This document shows, piece by piece, positions 14,387 to 22,529 of a DNA stretch of 32,608 nt; the first letter of the stretch is position 1; each line of letters starts with the position of its first letter. The notes below the pieces were generated by a model, which did not search any database, was not told the DNA's origin, and saw nothing but the letters and a program-made list of their open reading frames with translations. The stretch is from Eutrophocola sp965661105 (GTDB lineage: Bacteria; Pseudomonadota; Gammaproteobacteria; Pseudomonadales; Pseudohongiellaceae): contig CBFICR010000032.1 in assembly GCA_965661105.1 (NCBI GenBank), forward strand, positions 1 to 32,608, read 5' to 3'. A program made the translations under genes and the position numbers.

Positions 14387-16477
14387 ATGAAAAGACTGAT
14401 TGACTGTTTATTCCTTACTTTGCCGCTTTCTTTACTGCTTGCAGCATGTTCACCTGACCCGGCTGATCAAGCTGCTTCTGGTAGCACTGATTTGGCGACC
14501 GATTCCACCTCATCATCCACAGCTATGCTGACATCGGGTATTTTTCTTGAAAACATGGATACGTCTGTCAAACCCGGTGATGACTTCTATCAGTACGTTA
14601 ACGGCCACTGGCTTGAAGAAAACACCATTCCAGCAGACAAGACCCGCTGGGGTGCTTTTGACATACTGCGCGACCAGTCGGAAGAAAATGTCCTGTCCCT
14701 GATCCAGGCTGCGGCGCAAGGCAACTTTGCCAAAGGCTCAGAGGAGCAAAAAGTAGGTGATCTTTATAATTCCTATCTCGATATGGCGAACCGCAACAAC
14801 AAAGGTCTTGAGCCCTTGCTGGAAGAGATGACAAAAATTTCGGCGCTGGAAACACCAGGCCAGCTGGCACGCTATTTTGCCTATGCCAATAAATATGGTT
14901 ATGGCACGCCGTTTAATGTCGATCAGTATGTGGATTTCAAGGATCCCAACAGCTACATGATCCACACCTGGCAGGGTGGTCTTGGTCTGCCTGACCGTGA
15001 ATACTATTTCAACGAAGATGACGCCTCCCGAAAAATTCGCGAAGACTATATCAGCCACATTGGGAAGATGTTCGAGCTTGCCGGAATCGATAATGGCGCT
15101 GCCAATGCCGAAACCATCATGGCACTGGAAACGCGCCTTGCTGCGCAGCACATGCTGAAAGAAGACACCCGCGATGACAATCTGCTTTATAACAGTTATG
15201 CGCTCGATGAATTGAATGATCTGATGCCCGCCTTCGACTGGGATGGTTTTCTTGAAGAAGCCCAGCTCACTGACCTGGATAATCTGGTGGTCACCCAGGT
15301 GGATTACATGAAAGCGCTGGATAGCATTATTGCAGAAACTGACATGGCAACATGGAAGATCTTTCTGCAATGGGGACTGATCAATGCCACCGCAGATCGC
15401 CTCACCACTGAACTTGATCAGGCCAATTTTGACTTTTATGGCACGGTGATGCGTGGCCAGGAAGAGCAGCGACCCGATTGGCGCCGCGCCGTATCGCTGG
15501 TGAACTCACATCTGGGAGAAGCCATTGGCCAGGTTTATGTGAGTGAATATTTTCCGCCCGAAGCAAAACAGCGTATGGAAGGGCTGGTGCAAAATCTGCT
15601 CGATGCCTATGAAGTGAGTATTCGTGAGCTGGACTGGATGAGTGAGGAAACCAGAGAACAAGCGCTGGACAAATTGTCCAAGTTCACCGTCAAGATAGGC
15701 TACCCGGATGAGTGGAAAGATTACAGCGCGCTGGCGATAGAACCTGATGATTTATTTGGCAACCTGCAGCGCTCTGCCCTGTTTCAGTACGAAGAAAAAC
15801 TGGAAAAACAAAAGTCGCCGGTAGAAAAGCACGAATGGGCAATGACACCACAAACCGTAAACGCCTATTACAACCCGCCGCTAAACGAAATTGTCTTCCC
15901 CGCGGCCATTCTGCAACCGCCATTTTTCGACATGAATGCCGATGATGCCGTCAATTATGGCGGTATCGGTGCCGTGATTGGCCATGAAATCGGCCATGGC
16001 TTTGATGACTCAGGCAGTAACTTTGATGGCGATGGAGTGCTGCGCAACTGGTGGACCGAGCAGGACCATAGCGAATTCGAGGCGCGTACCAGCCAGTTGA
16101 TAGGCCAGTACAACGGCTTTCAGGTATTTGATGACCTGAATGTAAACGGTGAATTTACCCTGGGTGAAAACATCGGTGATCTGGGCGGCATCAGTATTGC
16201 CCTGAAGGCCTATCACATGACTCTGGCGGGGGAGGAAGCCCCAGTGCTGGACGGATTTAGTGGAGATCAGCGCGTATTCATCGGCTTCGGCCAGGTCTGG
16301 CAAGCCCTGTCCCGGGACGAAGCCCTGCGCAATCAGGTGGGTACGGATCCACACTCACCATCAAAATTCAGAGCCAACGGCCCGGTTCGCAATGTGCCTG
16401 AATTCTACTCTGCTTTTGATGTGCAACCGGGCGATGCCTTGTATCTGCCTCCCCAGGAGCGGGTAAAAATCTGGTAG
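14387..16477 (+). CDS. M13-family zinc metallopeptidase lipoprotein (neprilysin/PepO-like)
   Basis: A 696-residue gluzincin of about the usual length for bacterial M13 peptidases. The signal MKRLIDCLFLTLPLSLLLAAC has a lipobox, with Cys21 as the lipidated residue, so the mature enzyme should be membrane-anchored in the periplasm. The M13 N-terminal domain starts at VKPGDDFYQYVNGHWLE (61-77). The zinc site is HEIGH (His533, Glu534, His537) with GENIGDLGG supplying Glu594 and Asp598. The substrate-contact NAYYNPPLNEIVFPA precedes it. A C-terminal VKIW matches the family's usual end. The role is cleavage of small peptides. It has its own promoter region, divergent from the PhzS-like gene. Confidence 0.95.
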   Translation: MKRLIDCLFLTLPLSLLLAACSPDPADQAASGSTDLATDSTSSSTAMLTSGIFLENMDTSVKPGDDFYQYVNGHWLEENTIPADKTRWGAFDILRDQSEENVLSLIQAAAQGNFAKGSEEQKVGDLYNSYLDMANRNNKGLEPLLEEMTKISALETPGQLARYFAYANKYGYGTPFNVDQYVDFKDPNSYMIHTWQGGLGLPDREYYFNEDDASRKIREDYISHIGKMFELAGIDNGAANAETIMALETRLAAQHMLKEDTRDDNLLYNSYALDELNDLMPAFDWDGFLEEAQLTDLDNLVVTQVDYMKALDSIIAETDMATWKIFLQWGLINATADRLTTELDQANFDFYGTVMRGQEEQRPDWRRAVSLVNSHLGEAIGQVYVSEYFPPEAKQRMEGLVQNLLDAYEVSIRELDWMSEETREQALDKLSKFTVKIGYPDEWKDYSALAIEPDDLFGNLQRSALFQYEEKLEKQKSPVEKHEWAMTPQTVNAYYNPPLNEIVFPAAILQPPFFDMNADDAVNYGGIGAVIGHEIGHGFDDSGSNFDGDGVLRNWWTEQDHSEFEARTSQLIGQYNGFQVFDDLNVNGEFTLGENIGDLGGISIALKAYHMTLAGEEAPVLDGFSGDQRVFIGFGQVWQALSRDEALRNQVGTDPHSPSKFRANGPVRNVPEFYSAFDVQPGDALYLPPQERVKIW

Positions 16478-16497
16478 GCATTACTGGCAGGCTGTCA

Positions 16498-16528
16498 TTA
16501 CCAAAGGCACAGGCTGTGCCTTTGGTAA
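16498..16528 (+). terminator. Strong 14-bp hairpin after the M13 peptidase gene
   Basis: TTACCAAAGGCACA (16498-16511) and TGTGCCTTTGGTAA (16515-16528) are perfect arms with a GGC loop. They begin about 20 bases after the peptidase stop. There is no T-run after the stem, so it may be an mRNA-stabilising or processing hairpin instead of a classical Rho-independent terminator. Confidence 0.6.
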
Positions 16529-16592
16529 AATCCATATGCAGATTTGGAACGTATCAGGGGCGTCTGCTACATATATGGAAGAGATGCCCGGA

Positions 16593-17372
16593 ATGCGTCG
16601 CACAGATTATCCACGATCTTTATTCAGTTTTATCCTATCCCTGATTATTGTCTCGGCAAGCCCGTTATCACTGGCTCAAGGCGATGCGCACAACATCGTT
16701 GTGGAAACGGAATTTGGCGCCAGCTGGCAGTCCCGCAACGATGTGCAAATTCCCAACGATAATCTGGGCACCCGCTTTGCGCTGGATGATATTGCCGGCA
16801 GCGGCCCCTGGCTGTTAGCGCGTTTCAATCTGCTCTGGGACATCAACGAAAAGCATGGCTTCAGAGTGCTGCTTGCACCCCTGTCCTATACTGAAAATAC
16901 TATTCTTGAGTCGTCCGATGTCAGTTTTGCCGGAGCACAGTTTCAATCTGGCGAGGCCGTGGAAGCCAGTTACAAATTCAATTCCTGGCGCGTCTCCTAT
17001 CGCTACCACATGATTGAAAACGAGAATCTGGACCTGTGGCTGGGTGGCACCCTGAAGATTCGCGATGCCGAAATCAAATTACGTCAGGGCCAGGTCACCG
17101 CCAACGATGACGATCTGGGGGTAGTGCCCCTGTTCTATCTGGCTGCCCGCTACCGCCTGGGCGAGCGCTGGCACTTCAATGCCGAGATGGATGCCCTGGC
17201 AGGCGGCCCCGGACGCGCCATCGATCTGGGCTTGCGACTGGACTATACACTGAACCCTCAATGGGAAATTGGCGCCGGCCTGCGCACTCTTGAAGGCGGC
17301 GTGGACTCGGACGACGTCTATAACTTCGCCTGGTTCAACAGCGTTGTTTTCTCCACAAGGTACAAATTTTAA
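16593..17372 (+). CDS. Small outer-membrane beta-barrel protein, unknown function
   Basis: A 259-residue exported protein. The start is set at 16593 because GGAAGAG lies about nine bases upstream and the product then begins with a normal signal peptide (MRRTDYPRSLFSFILSLIIV... ending near SLAQG). The frame stays open to an ATG at 16536, but that would add an untypical N-terminal extension. The mature part alternates hydrophobic and polar residues in strand-length runs (FGASWQS, FRVLLAPLSY, WRVSYRYHMI, LFYLAARYRLG) and ends in YKF, the terminal Phe expected for Bam-assembled barrels. No specific family is recognised. Eight to ten strands would fit. It follows the M13 gene but is probably transcribed separately. 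Confidence 0.8.
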   Translation: MRRTDYPRSLFSFILSLIIVSASPLSLAQGDAHNIVVETEFGASWQSRNDVQIPNDNLGTRFALDDIAGSGPWLLARFNLLWDINEKHGFRVLLAPLSYTENTILESSDVSFAGAQFQSGEAVEASYKFNSWRVSYRYHMIENENLDLWLGGTLKIRDAEIKLRQGQVTANDDDLGVVPLFYLAARYRLGERWHFNAEMDALAGGPGRAIDLGLRLDYTLNPQWEIGAGLRTLEGGVDSDDVYNFAWFNSVVFSTRYKF

Positions 17373-17387
17373 TATTCATAATTTGTA
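17361..17387. terminator. Short inverted repeat between convergent genes
   Basis: TACAAATT (17361-17368) and AATTTGTA (17380-17387) are perfect 8-base arms. They flank the end of the barrel gene and precede the end of the convergent amidohydrolase gene. The stem is A/T-rich with no G/C core, so termination is uncertain. Confidence 0.3.
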
Positions 17388-17409
17388 ATAAGATCTCGGC
17401 TGATTAGCT

Positions 17410-18969
17410 TTACAAACGCGGCAAATCAAGCGGTCCATTGCGCAGTATTCTTCCCCAGACTCTTTCATTAATTGCATAGGCTTCTTCCATAATAGCCTCT
17501 TCATCCACCGTAAGTATTGTATGGTCACGCATAATGAATTTCCCCCCGACCATTACCGTTTCAATATCTGATGGTTGCCCGTTGTGAATCCATACTGACA
17601 ATACCCGACCCGAGGGAATCAGGTGCGGCTTCATCATATCCAGCACGATCAGGTCTGCTTTCTTTCCAACCTCAAGCGAGCCAAGGCTGCTGACCTGGTT
17701 AACTGCCTGGGCACCGCCATGGGCGGCATCCCATAACATGTCTTCAGGTTGCGGCAGGGTGCCGGGAATTTCATCCTGACGCTGGATTCTTTCCATCGAT
17801 ATCGCCGTCTTCATGACATGGAGCATATCGTTGTCATTGTTATCGGTGCCCAGGGCGATGGTGCAACCGGCCTGACGCAGGGCGGTGATGGGCGGATTCA
17901 CACCACGGTTTGCTGCCATCGCGGCCTGATGGGTAATAATGGTTTTATTTCGACCCAATGCCGCGATTTCCGTGGCATCGCAATAGCGAGCATGAGCAGC
18001 AAACAAACGCGGCCCAAGAAAATCATTATTATCGAGAAAAATTGCCGGACGCACGCCGTGATATTTCAGCATATAGTCGACTTCGGCCTGGGATTGCGTC
18101 ATGTGAATCGTATAACCCAGCCCATGCTGATCTGCAAATTCACGCACATCTCTTAACAGTTGCGGTGAAGAAAGTTCCGCAAGGGCAGCCGCAGGAAACA
18201 CGCTGATCAGACCATTGTTGTGCCCGTGCCATTGGCTATGCAAGTCAGCTATACGTTGCATGCCTTCGATTCTGGCCTGATCGGAAAAAGTCGGTGGCAC
18301 ACTGTTGGCCAGTCGCGGCGGCGACATGGGACCATCCACCGTTTCAATATCACGCACTGATTCTGCAAATACCCAGCGCTGTCCGGTTTCTGCCAGTGCC
18401 GCGGCATCACGGGCAATGCCACCGGTATTTTGCACCATGGTGGTCGACCCGCTACGTAAACCTTCAATAGCGGCCACCACAGACATAAGAGTCGCTTCTT
18501 CGCTCGACAAAAGACTGGCGGGACTTTCCGGCAGACTCAAACTATTGGGAAACCCAAAATCTTCATTGAAACCACGGGCAATGGAAGCCGTCAGATGTGC
18601 ATGACAGTTTATCAATCCTGGCAACAGGGCTTTACGTCGAGCGTCGTAAATTTCTGCGGAGGGAAAGCGCGACAGGATTTCAGTACGATCACCGATGGCG
18701 GCAATCACACCGTTGTCCACTGCCACTGAAACGTTAAGCAGGGTGCGCCTTTCAGCATCATTGGTCACCACGGTGGTATCAGTGAAAATAACGGTGCCAT
18801 TACTTTCGCCAACGCCCATACTTCCCCGAGTCCCGGCAATTGATCCGGCGCCTGATTGTCCTGTTGCACTACACGCTGATAATGCAGAGGCTCCGATGGC
18901 TGCGCCGGTTCCCGCGAGAAATATGCGCCTGCTAATGCCTGAATCTTTATCTGTTCTATCTTGAGACAT
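17410..18969 (-). CDS. Tat-exported amidohydrolase lipoprotein (TrzN/AtzB/cytosine deaminase-like)
   Basis: A 519-residue amidohydrolase-superfamily enzyme. The N-terminus carries a Tat motif SRRIFLAG (13-20) followed by a lipobox ending at Cys33, so it should fold in the cytoplasm and be anchored as a lipoprotein in the periplasm. Metal-site residues are readable: NCHAHL (His122, His124), YTIHMTQSQ (His288), AAHARYCD (His325) and LGTDNND (Asp375). This pattern matches the mononuclear deaminase/hydrolase branch that includes TrzN and AtzB, acting on N-heterocycles or related amidines. The C-terminal composite domain has VGKKADLIVLD. In the HMTQ motif Gln stands where many relatives have Glu, which may shift chemistry. 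GGAGGG lies eight bases before the ATG. Confidence 0.9.
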   Translation of the reverse strand: MSQDRTDKDSGISRRIFLAGTGAAIGASALSACSATGQSGAGSIAGTRGSMGVGESNGTVIFTDTTVVTNDAERRTLLNVSVAVDNGVIAAIGDRTEILSRFPSAEIYDARRKALLPGLINCHAHLTASIARGFNEDFGFPNSLSLPESPASLLSSEEATLMSVVAAIEGLRSGSTTMVQNTGGIARDAAALAETGQRWVFAESVRDIETVDGPMSPPRLANSVPPTFSDQARIEGMQRIADLHSQWHGHNNGLISVFPAAALAELSSPQLLRDVREFADQHGLGYTIHMTQSQAEVDYMLKYHGVRPAIFLDNNDFLGPRLFAAHARYCDATEIAALGRNKTIITHQAAMAANRGVNPPITALRQAGCTIALGTDNNDNDMLHVMKTAISMERIQRQDEIPGTLPQPEDMLWDAAHGGAQAVNQVSSLGSLEVGKKADLIVLDMMKPHLIPSGRVLSVWIHNGQPSDIETVMVGGKFIMRDHTILTVDEEAIMEEAYAINERVWGRILRNGPLDLPRL

Positions 18970-19492
18970 TTTTTAACCCTCCGGGGGAAATAACTATTTA
19001 TCTTTCATGTCATCTACATTTGGAAAAAACTATATTAAAAATTTGCTATTAATTTTTCTTATACTCGATAAAAAATCATCACACAATTGGTACTGCTTGT
19101 TATTAAACTCTTTTGTTAAAAATTTCTTTTTATGCCCTTAAAAGGTGCTTTTTTTAAACGTTTGCACGATTACGTGCCAGCGCTATTGCTACTAAAAAGC
19201 ATCCGGCAAAGATTCTCTTCACGACGTTTCCAGTCGGAGTTTTGCTGAAGTATTTTTTAACCCGGTATGCAGGGCGTGCCAGCACCTATTGCCAATAAAA
19301 CACATACCATAGAGAGAACTCTTGACCTGCTGCTTAGATAAACTAACGAGTGGCATACATCCTGCTTTAGTTTTTAAGTTAAATAACTTTTTTATAAATG
19401 CTGTTTTGATAAATGCCTTGTTGACTCATAACACCTTAGCCAAATGATTGATGGGGCTTTCAAAGCCTCAGCAAAAGTCTCAATGCTTCATA
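18970..19492. other. AT-rich intergenic region containing a transporter remnant
   Basis: This 523-base gap carries the amidohydrolase ribosome binding site and promoter at its left end, a decayed LysE-like fragment in its middle (annotated separately), and presumably the promoter of the acylase gene at its right end. AT-rich stretches at 19000-19090 and 19370-19420 could hold promoters but I cannot assign hexamers. No intact gene was seen. Confidence 0.6.
19154..19333 (-). pseudogene. Decayed C-terminal fragment of a LysE/RhtB-family exporter
   Basis: Reading the minus strand from 19333 to the TAA at 19154-19156 gives a LysE/RhtB-like C-terminus: SLWYVFYWQ, an in-frame TAG (19286-19288), VLARPAYRVKKYFSK, TPTGNVVKRIFAGCF and LVAIALARNRANV. 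The order WY, then ARPAYR, then the basic linker and a final RIFxGxFLxxxALAR helix is what the last transmembrane part of these amino-acid/metabolite exporters looks like. The rest of the gene is absent: another in-frame TAA (19334-19336) precedes it and no start or earlier helices are found. It is therefore a deletion remnant. The family call rests on recognition of a short stretch. Confidence 0.6.
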
Positions 19493-21355
19493 ATGAGTAA
19501 CCACACTATGCTGCGAATCCTGAAATCATCCCTGTTCATTTTATTGACCCTGTCGTTGTTATTTTTTGGTTTCGCAGTTAGTGGGCAGGAGAATGCCTAC
19601 CCCCTGCAGATGAGCAGCAACCGCACCAGTCATCGTCCTGAGGTGCCCGGGCCTAATGGCCTGGTCACAGCCGGCCATCCTCTTGCTGCCATGTCGGGGC
19701 TACAAATTCTGATGAAGGGTGGCAATGCCATCGATGCTTCTGTAGCAACACTGGCTACCTTGAATGTAGTGCGCCCGCAAATGTCCGGTGCTGGCGGCAA
19801 TGGTTTTGTCACCTATTTCGACAAGGCATCAGGGGATGTCCTGTCGCTGAATGCAACAGGCGCCGCCCCTTTGTTACTGGATGCCTCACTGTTAGACCCG
19901 GAAGACTTGAACAAGGGAATTAATGCCGGTGTTGTGCCGGGCCTGTTTGGTGGCTGGATAGCCATGCTGCAACGCTTTGGCACCATGTCATTAGGTGAAG
20001 TCATTGCTCCAGCCATTGGCTATGCCCGTGACGGACATCCGCTGGAAAGCTCGGTGGCCAGTGGTATCGCGTCTTCACAGGAATTATTCGAACAATTCCC
20101 CGACAGTGCCGCCCAGTTTCTGCCTGATGGTCGCGCTCCTGTGACTGGCGAATTATTCAAAATGCCGGCGCTGGCACTGACCTTTCAGAAACTCATTGAT
20201 GCGGAGGCGCAGGCTTTGGCAAACGGTGCCGATCGGGTTGAAGCATTACAGGCCGCTTTCGAGCGTTTTTATAAGGGTGATATTGCCGATGAAATGGCCC
20301 GCTTCTATGAGCAAAATGGTGGTCTGTTTCGGCATGAAGATTTCTCCCGCTACCAGGCAAGCTGGGAGCAACCCGTACACATCAAGTACCGTGGTTATGA
20401 TATTTATTCATCCCCCCCCTCCTCCCGTGGCGGCCTGGAAGTATTGATGCAGTTAAAGCTGGTGGAAGGTTTTGACCTGGGCTCCATGGACCCCAATGAC
20501 CCGGTAGTAACACATATTCTGACTGAAGCCATTAAACTGGCAAAAGCCGATATCTATCATTTTGTTGCCGACCCCAACCTCTATACCATCCCGGTGGAGG
20601 CCATGCTCAGTGATGACTATGCTGCCAGCCGTCGTCAGTTAATAAATCCCGATCTGAGCATGACATTTCCTGGTCCGGGCCAACCTGCCGGCTACGAGAA
20701 TTCCACCGCCTACCGTCAACACCTGTTGCCCAAACAGGAAATCGCCGCGAGTCGCGAGCAGTCCTTTGCCGGTAGCACCACCAGTTTTTCCATCCGTGAC
20801 AGGGACGGTAATGTCGCGGCATCCACTCCCACCCATGGCGGCGCTTTTGGCACCGGCGTCGTGGTAGGCAATACCGGTCTGACGTTTAACAATGGCACCC
20901 GCATTGGTTCATCGTCTCCCTATCCGGAAGATGTGAACTATGCCCGTGGCGGACAAATTCCAATCCTCAATAACTCTCCCGTCATCGTTATGAAAGACGG
21001 TGAGTTTGTTCTCTCTCTGGGCACCCCGGGTGGCGAAACCATCGGCCAGACCCAGTTTCAGGTGCTGGTGAATGTACTGGATTTTGGCATGCCGGTTCAG
21101 GCCGCTATTGAAGCGCCGCGTTTCAGTTTATTTGCCGACCCGAATTTTTATAAGCAAGGTTCGGCAATCAGCATGCGCATTGAAGACAGGATTTCCATTG
21201 AACAGTTTGAAGGTTTGCGCGCAAGGGGCCATAACGTTCAATTGGCGCCATCTTTCTCGCTTGGCAGTATCCAGGCAATTTTGAGAAATGAGAAATTTGG
21301 CACTGTAACCGCAGGGGCTGATCCACGCCGGGCGGCCTATGCGGTTGGCTGGTAA
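19493..21355 (+). CDS. Gamma-glutamyltransferase-family Ntn hydrolase with non-glutamyl active site
   Basis: A roughly 620-residue self-processing Ntn hydrolase of the GGT family, exported by a signal peptide (MLRILKSSLFILLTLSLLFF... to about VSGQ). Core motifs are GGNAIDASVAT, SGAGGNGFVTYFDK, the processing/nucleophile site FAGSTTSFSIRD (first Thr of TT, about Thr429 from this start) and LGTPGGETIGQ (oxyanion loop). Residues that in E. coli GGT hold the gamma-glutamyl group are missing: the DFRE motif is replaced by LNATGAAP, and the NNxMDDF loop by FNNGTRIGSS. An acylase or amide hydrolase with another substrate is therefore likely. Starts at 19508 (signal peptide begins at MLRI) or 19451 are also possible; no site has a strong ribosome binding sequence. 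Confidence 0.88.
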   Translation: MSNHTMLRILKSSLFILLTLSLLFFGFAVSGQENAYPLQMSSNRTSHRPEVPGPNGLVTAGHPLAAMSGLQILMKGGNAIDASVATLATLNVVRPQMSGAGGNGFVTYFDKASGDVLSLNATGAAPLLLDASLLDPEDLNKGINAGVVPGLFGGWIAMLQRFGTMSLGEVIAPAIGYARDGHPLESSVASGIASSQELFEQFPDSAAQFLPDGRAPVTGELFKMPALALTFQKLIDAEAQALANGADRVEALQAAFERFYKGDIADEMARFYEQNGGLFRHEDFSRYQASWEQPVHIKYRGYDIYSSPPSSRGGLEVLMQLKLVEGFDLGSMDPNDPVVTHILTEAIKLAKADIYHFVADPNLYTIPVEAMLSDDYAASRRQLINPDLSMTFPGPGQPAGYENSTAYRQHLLPKQEIAASREQSFAGSTTSFSIRDRDGNVAASTPTHGGAFGTGVVVGNTGLTFNNGTRIGSSSPYPEDVNYARGGQIPILNNSPVIVMKDGEFVLSLGTPGGETIGQTQFQVLVNVLDFGMPVQAAIEAPRFSLFADPNFYKQGSAISMRIEDRISIEQFEGLRARGHNVQLAPSFSLGSIQAILRNEKFGTVTAGADPRRAAYAVGW

Positions 21356-21417
21356 CACAGCCTGATCTTTAAAAACCAACTCAGTTACTAGTTACTATTA
21401 ACAGTCAGGAAAACATC

Positions 21418-22434
21418 ATGACGCATTGTTCTTTTACCGTTTCCATGAGCAACCTGTTTCAGCAGTACTTTAAACAGGCATTTTGTATTCTTGCAGTCCT
21501 GCTTGTCGGTGCCTGTCAATCCCCGACCGTCATCACGGACACCGAAAATCCGGCAACGCCGTGGAACTGGTCAGAAGAATATGTCACCAGCGAGGTTAAT
21601 CATGTTCGCGCCGGCAGAAACCTGAACCCGGATAGCTGGCCCGGTGGTGCCAAGGTTGCGGTGCTACTTTCCTATGATGTGGATAACGAAACGGTGATGG
21701 GACTGCGCAATGGCGAAATCAGTGTCGGCCCGCTGTCGCAGGGGCAGTATGGTCATCGTGTTGCGCTGCCACGACTGGTCAAGCTGATGGACGACAATGA
21801 CATTCCGGCGACGTTTTTCTTTCCGGCCTGGAGTCTGAAGATTGCGCCAGAGCAGGCTGATGTGATTAATGCCTCTGGCCAGCATGAAATCGCCGTACAC
21901 GGCTGGATTCATGAATTAAACACCGCACTGGATGCTGAAACTGAAGAACGGTTACTGCGCCAGGCCACTGATGAAATTGAAGCGATCACTGGCCGTAGAC
22001 CGGTTGGCTATCGGGCGCCGTCCTGGAATCACAGCCCCAACACCCTGAGTATTGTGCGCGAGATGGGGTTTTTATATGAAAGCTCATTAATGCATGACGA
22101 TCGTCCCTATGAATTGTTGCAGGACGGCGAGGCCACCGGTGTGGTTGAACTGCCGGTAGAGTGGATTCTTGACGACGCCCCGCTTTTTAATCCCCGCGGT
22201 AACAGCTATATGAATCCGCGCGATGTGATGCAGGTCTGGATTGATGAATTTGATAAAGCCTGGGAAGAAGGCACGATGTTTCTATTAACCATGCACCCCC
22301 ATGTGAGCGGCCACCGTTCACGCATCGTTGCGCTGGAAGGGCTGATAGAACACATGAAAGCCAAAGGCGGCGTCTGGTTCGGCACTCACGAAGCAGCAGC
22401 AAGATTTGTAAAAGCCCAGGCAGGAATGAATTAA
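21418..22434 (+). CDS. Polysaccharide deacetylase-family lipoprotein (PgdA / cyclic imidase / PuuE-like)
   Basis: A 338-residue NodB-homology (CE4) protein. The signal has lipobox LLVGAC with Cys33 lipidated, so it is a periplasmic membrane-anchored enzyme. The catalytic domain begins VAVLLSYDVDNET (Asp87/Asp89 region), continues with ATFFFPAW, HEIAVHGWIHELN (metal histidines), GYRAPSWNHSP and FLLTMHPHVSGHRSR, and ends GGVWFGTHEAAARF. These features match the branch containing Helicobacter-type PgdA, cyclic imide hydrolases and PuuE allantoinase, not the classical chitin deacetylases. It follows the GGT-like gene by 62 bases and has AGGAAAA before the ATG, so the two are probably co-transcribed. 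Hydrolysis of a cyclic imide or amide is as plausible as peptidoglycan deacetylation. Confidence 0.88.
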   Translation: MTHCSFTVSMSNLFQQYFKQAFCILAVLLVGACQSPTVITDTENPATPWNWSEEYVTSEVNHVRAGRNLNPDSWPGGAKVAVLLSYDVDNETVMGLRNGEISVGPLSQGQYGHRVALPRLVKLMDDNDIPATFFFPAWSLKIAPEQADVINASGQHEIAVHGWIHELNTALDAETEERLLRQATDEIEAITGRRPVGYRAPSWNHSPNTLSIVREMGFLYESSLMHDDRPYELLQDGEATGVVELPVEWILDDAPLFNPRGNSYMNPRDVMQVWIDEFDKAWEEGTMFLLTMHPHVSGHRSRIVALEGLIEHMKAKGGVWFGTHEAAARFVKAQAGMN

Positions 22435-22461
22435 AATTTTAGAAGCCTCTTGATCGAGCAA

Positions 22462-22494
22462 CGTTAAGCCGACCCTGGTCGGCTTAACGCTTTT
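22462..22494 (+). terminator. Rho-independent terminator of the acylase/deacetylase operon
   Basis: CGTTAAGCCGACC (22462-22474) and GGTCGGCTTAACG (22477-22489) form a perfect GC-rich stem, followed by C and TTTT (22491-22494). It lies 28 bases after the deacetylase stop. The stem would also work in the opposite direction, with AT-rich sequence on the left, for the convergent gene ending at 22530. Confidence 0.85.
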
Positions 22495-22496
22495 AT

Positions 22497-22517
22497 CCTT
22501 TAGCCTTTAGCCTTTAG
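22497..22517. repeat. 7-bp tandem repeat CCTTTAG x3
   Basis: CCTTTAG occurs three times in tandem (22497-22517), followed by the variant CCTTCAT. It lies between the terminator stem and the stop codon of the convergent secreted-protein gene. It is probably neutral slippage. Confidence 0.7.
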
Positions 22518-22529
22518 CCTTCATCCGCT

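Noticed and set aside
14738..15370. Minus-strand open frame inside the M13 peptidase gene
   Set aside because: Typical antisense shadow of a well-supported peptidase; composition is not protein-like.
16536..16592. Upstream start for the outer-membrane barrel gene
   Set aside because: It would bury the signal peptide behind 19 extra residues and begins right after the hairpin; the ATG at 16593 has a better-spaced GGAAGAG.
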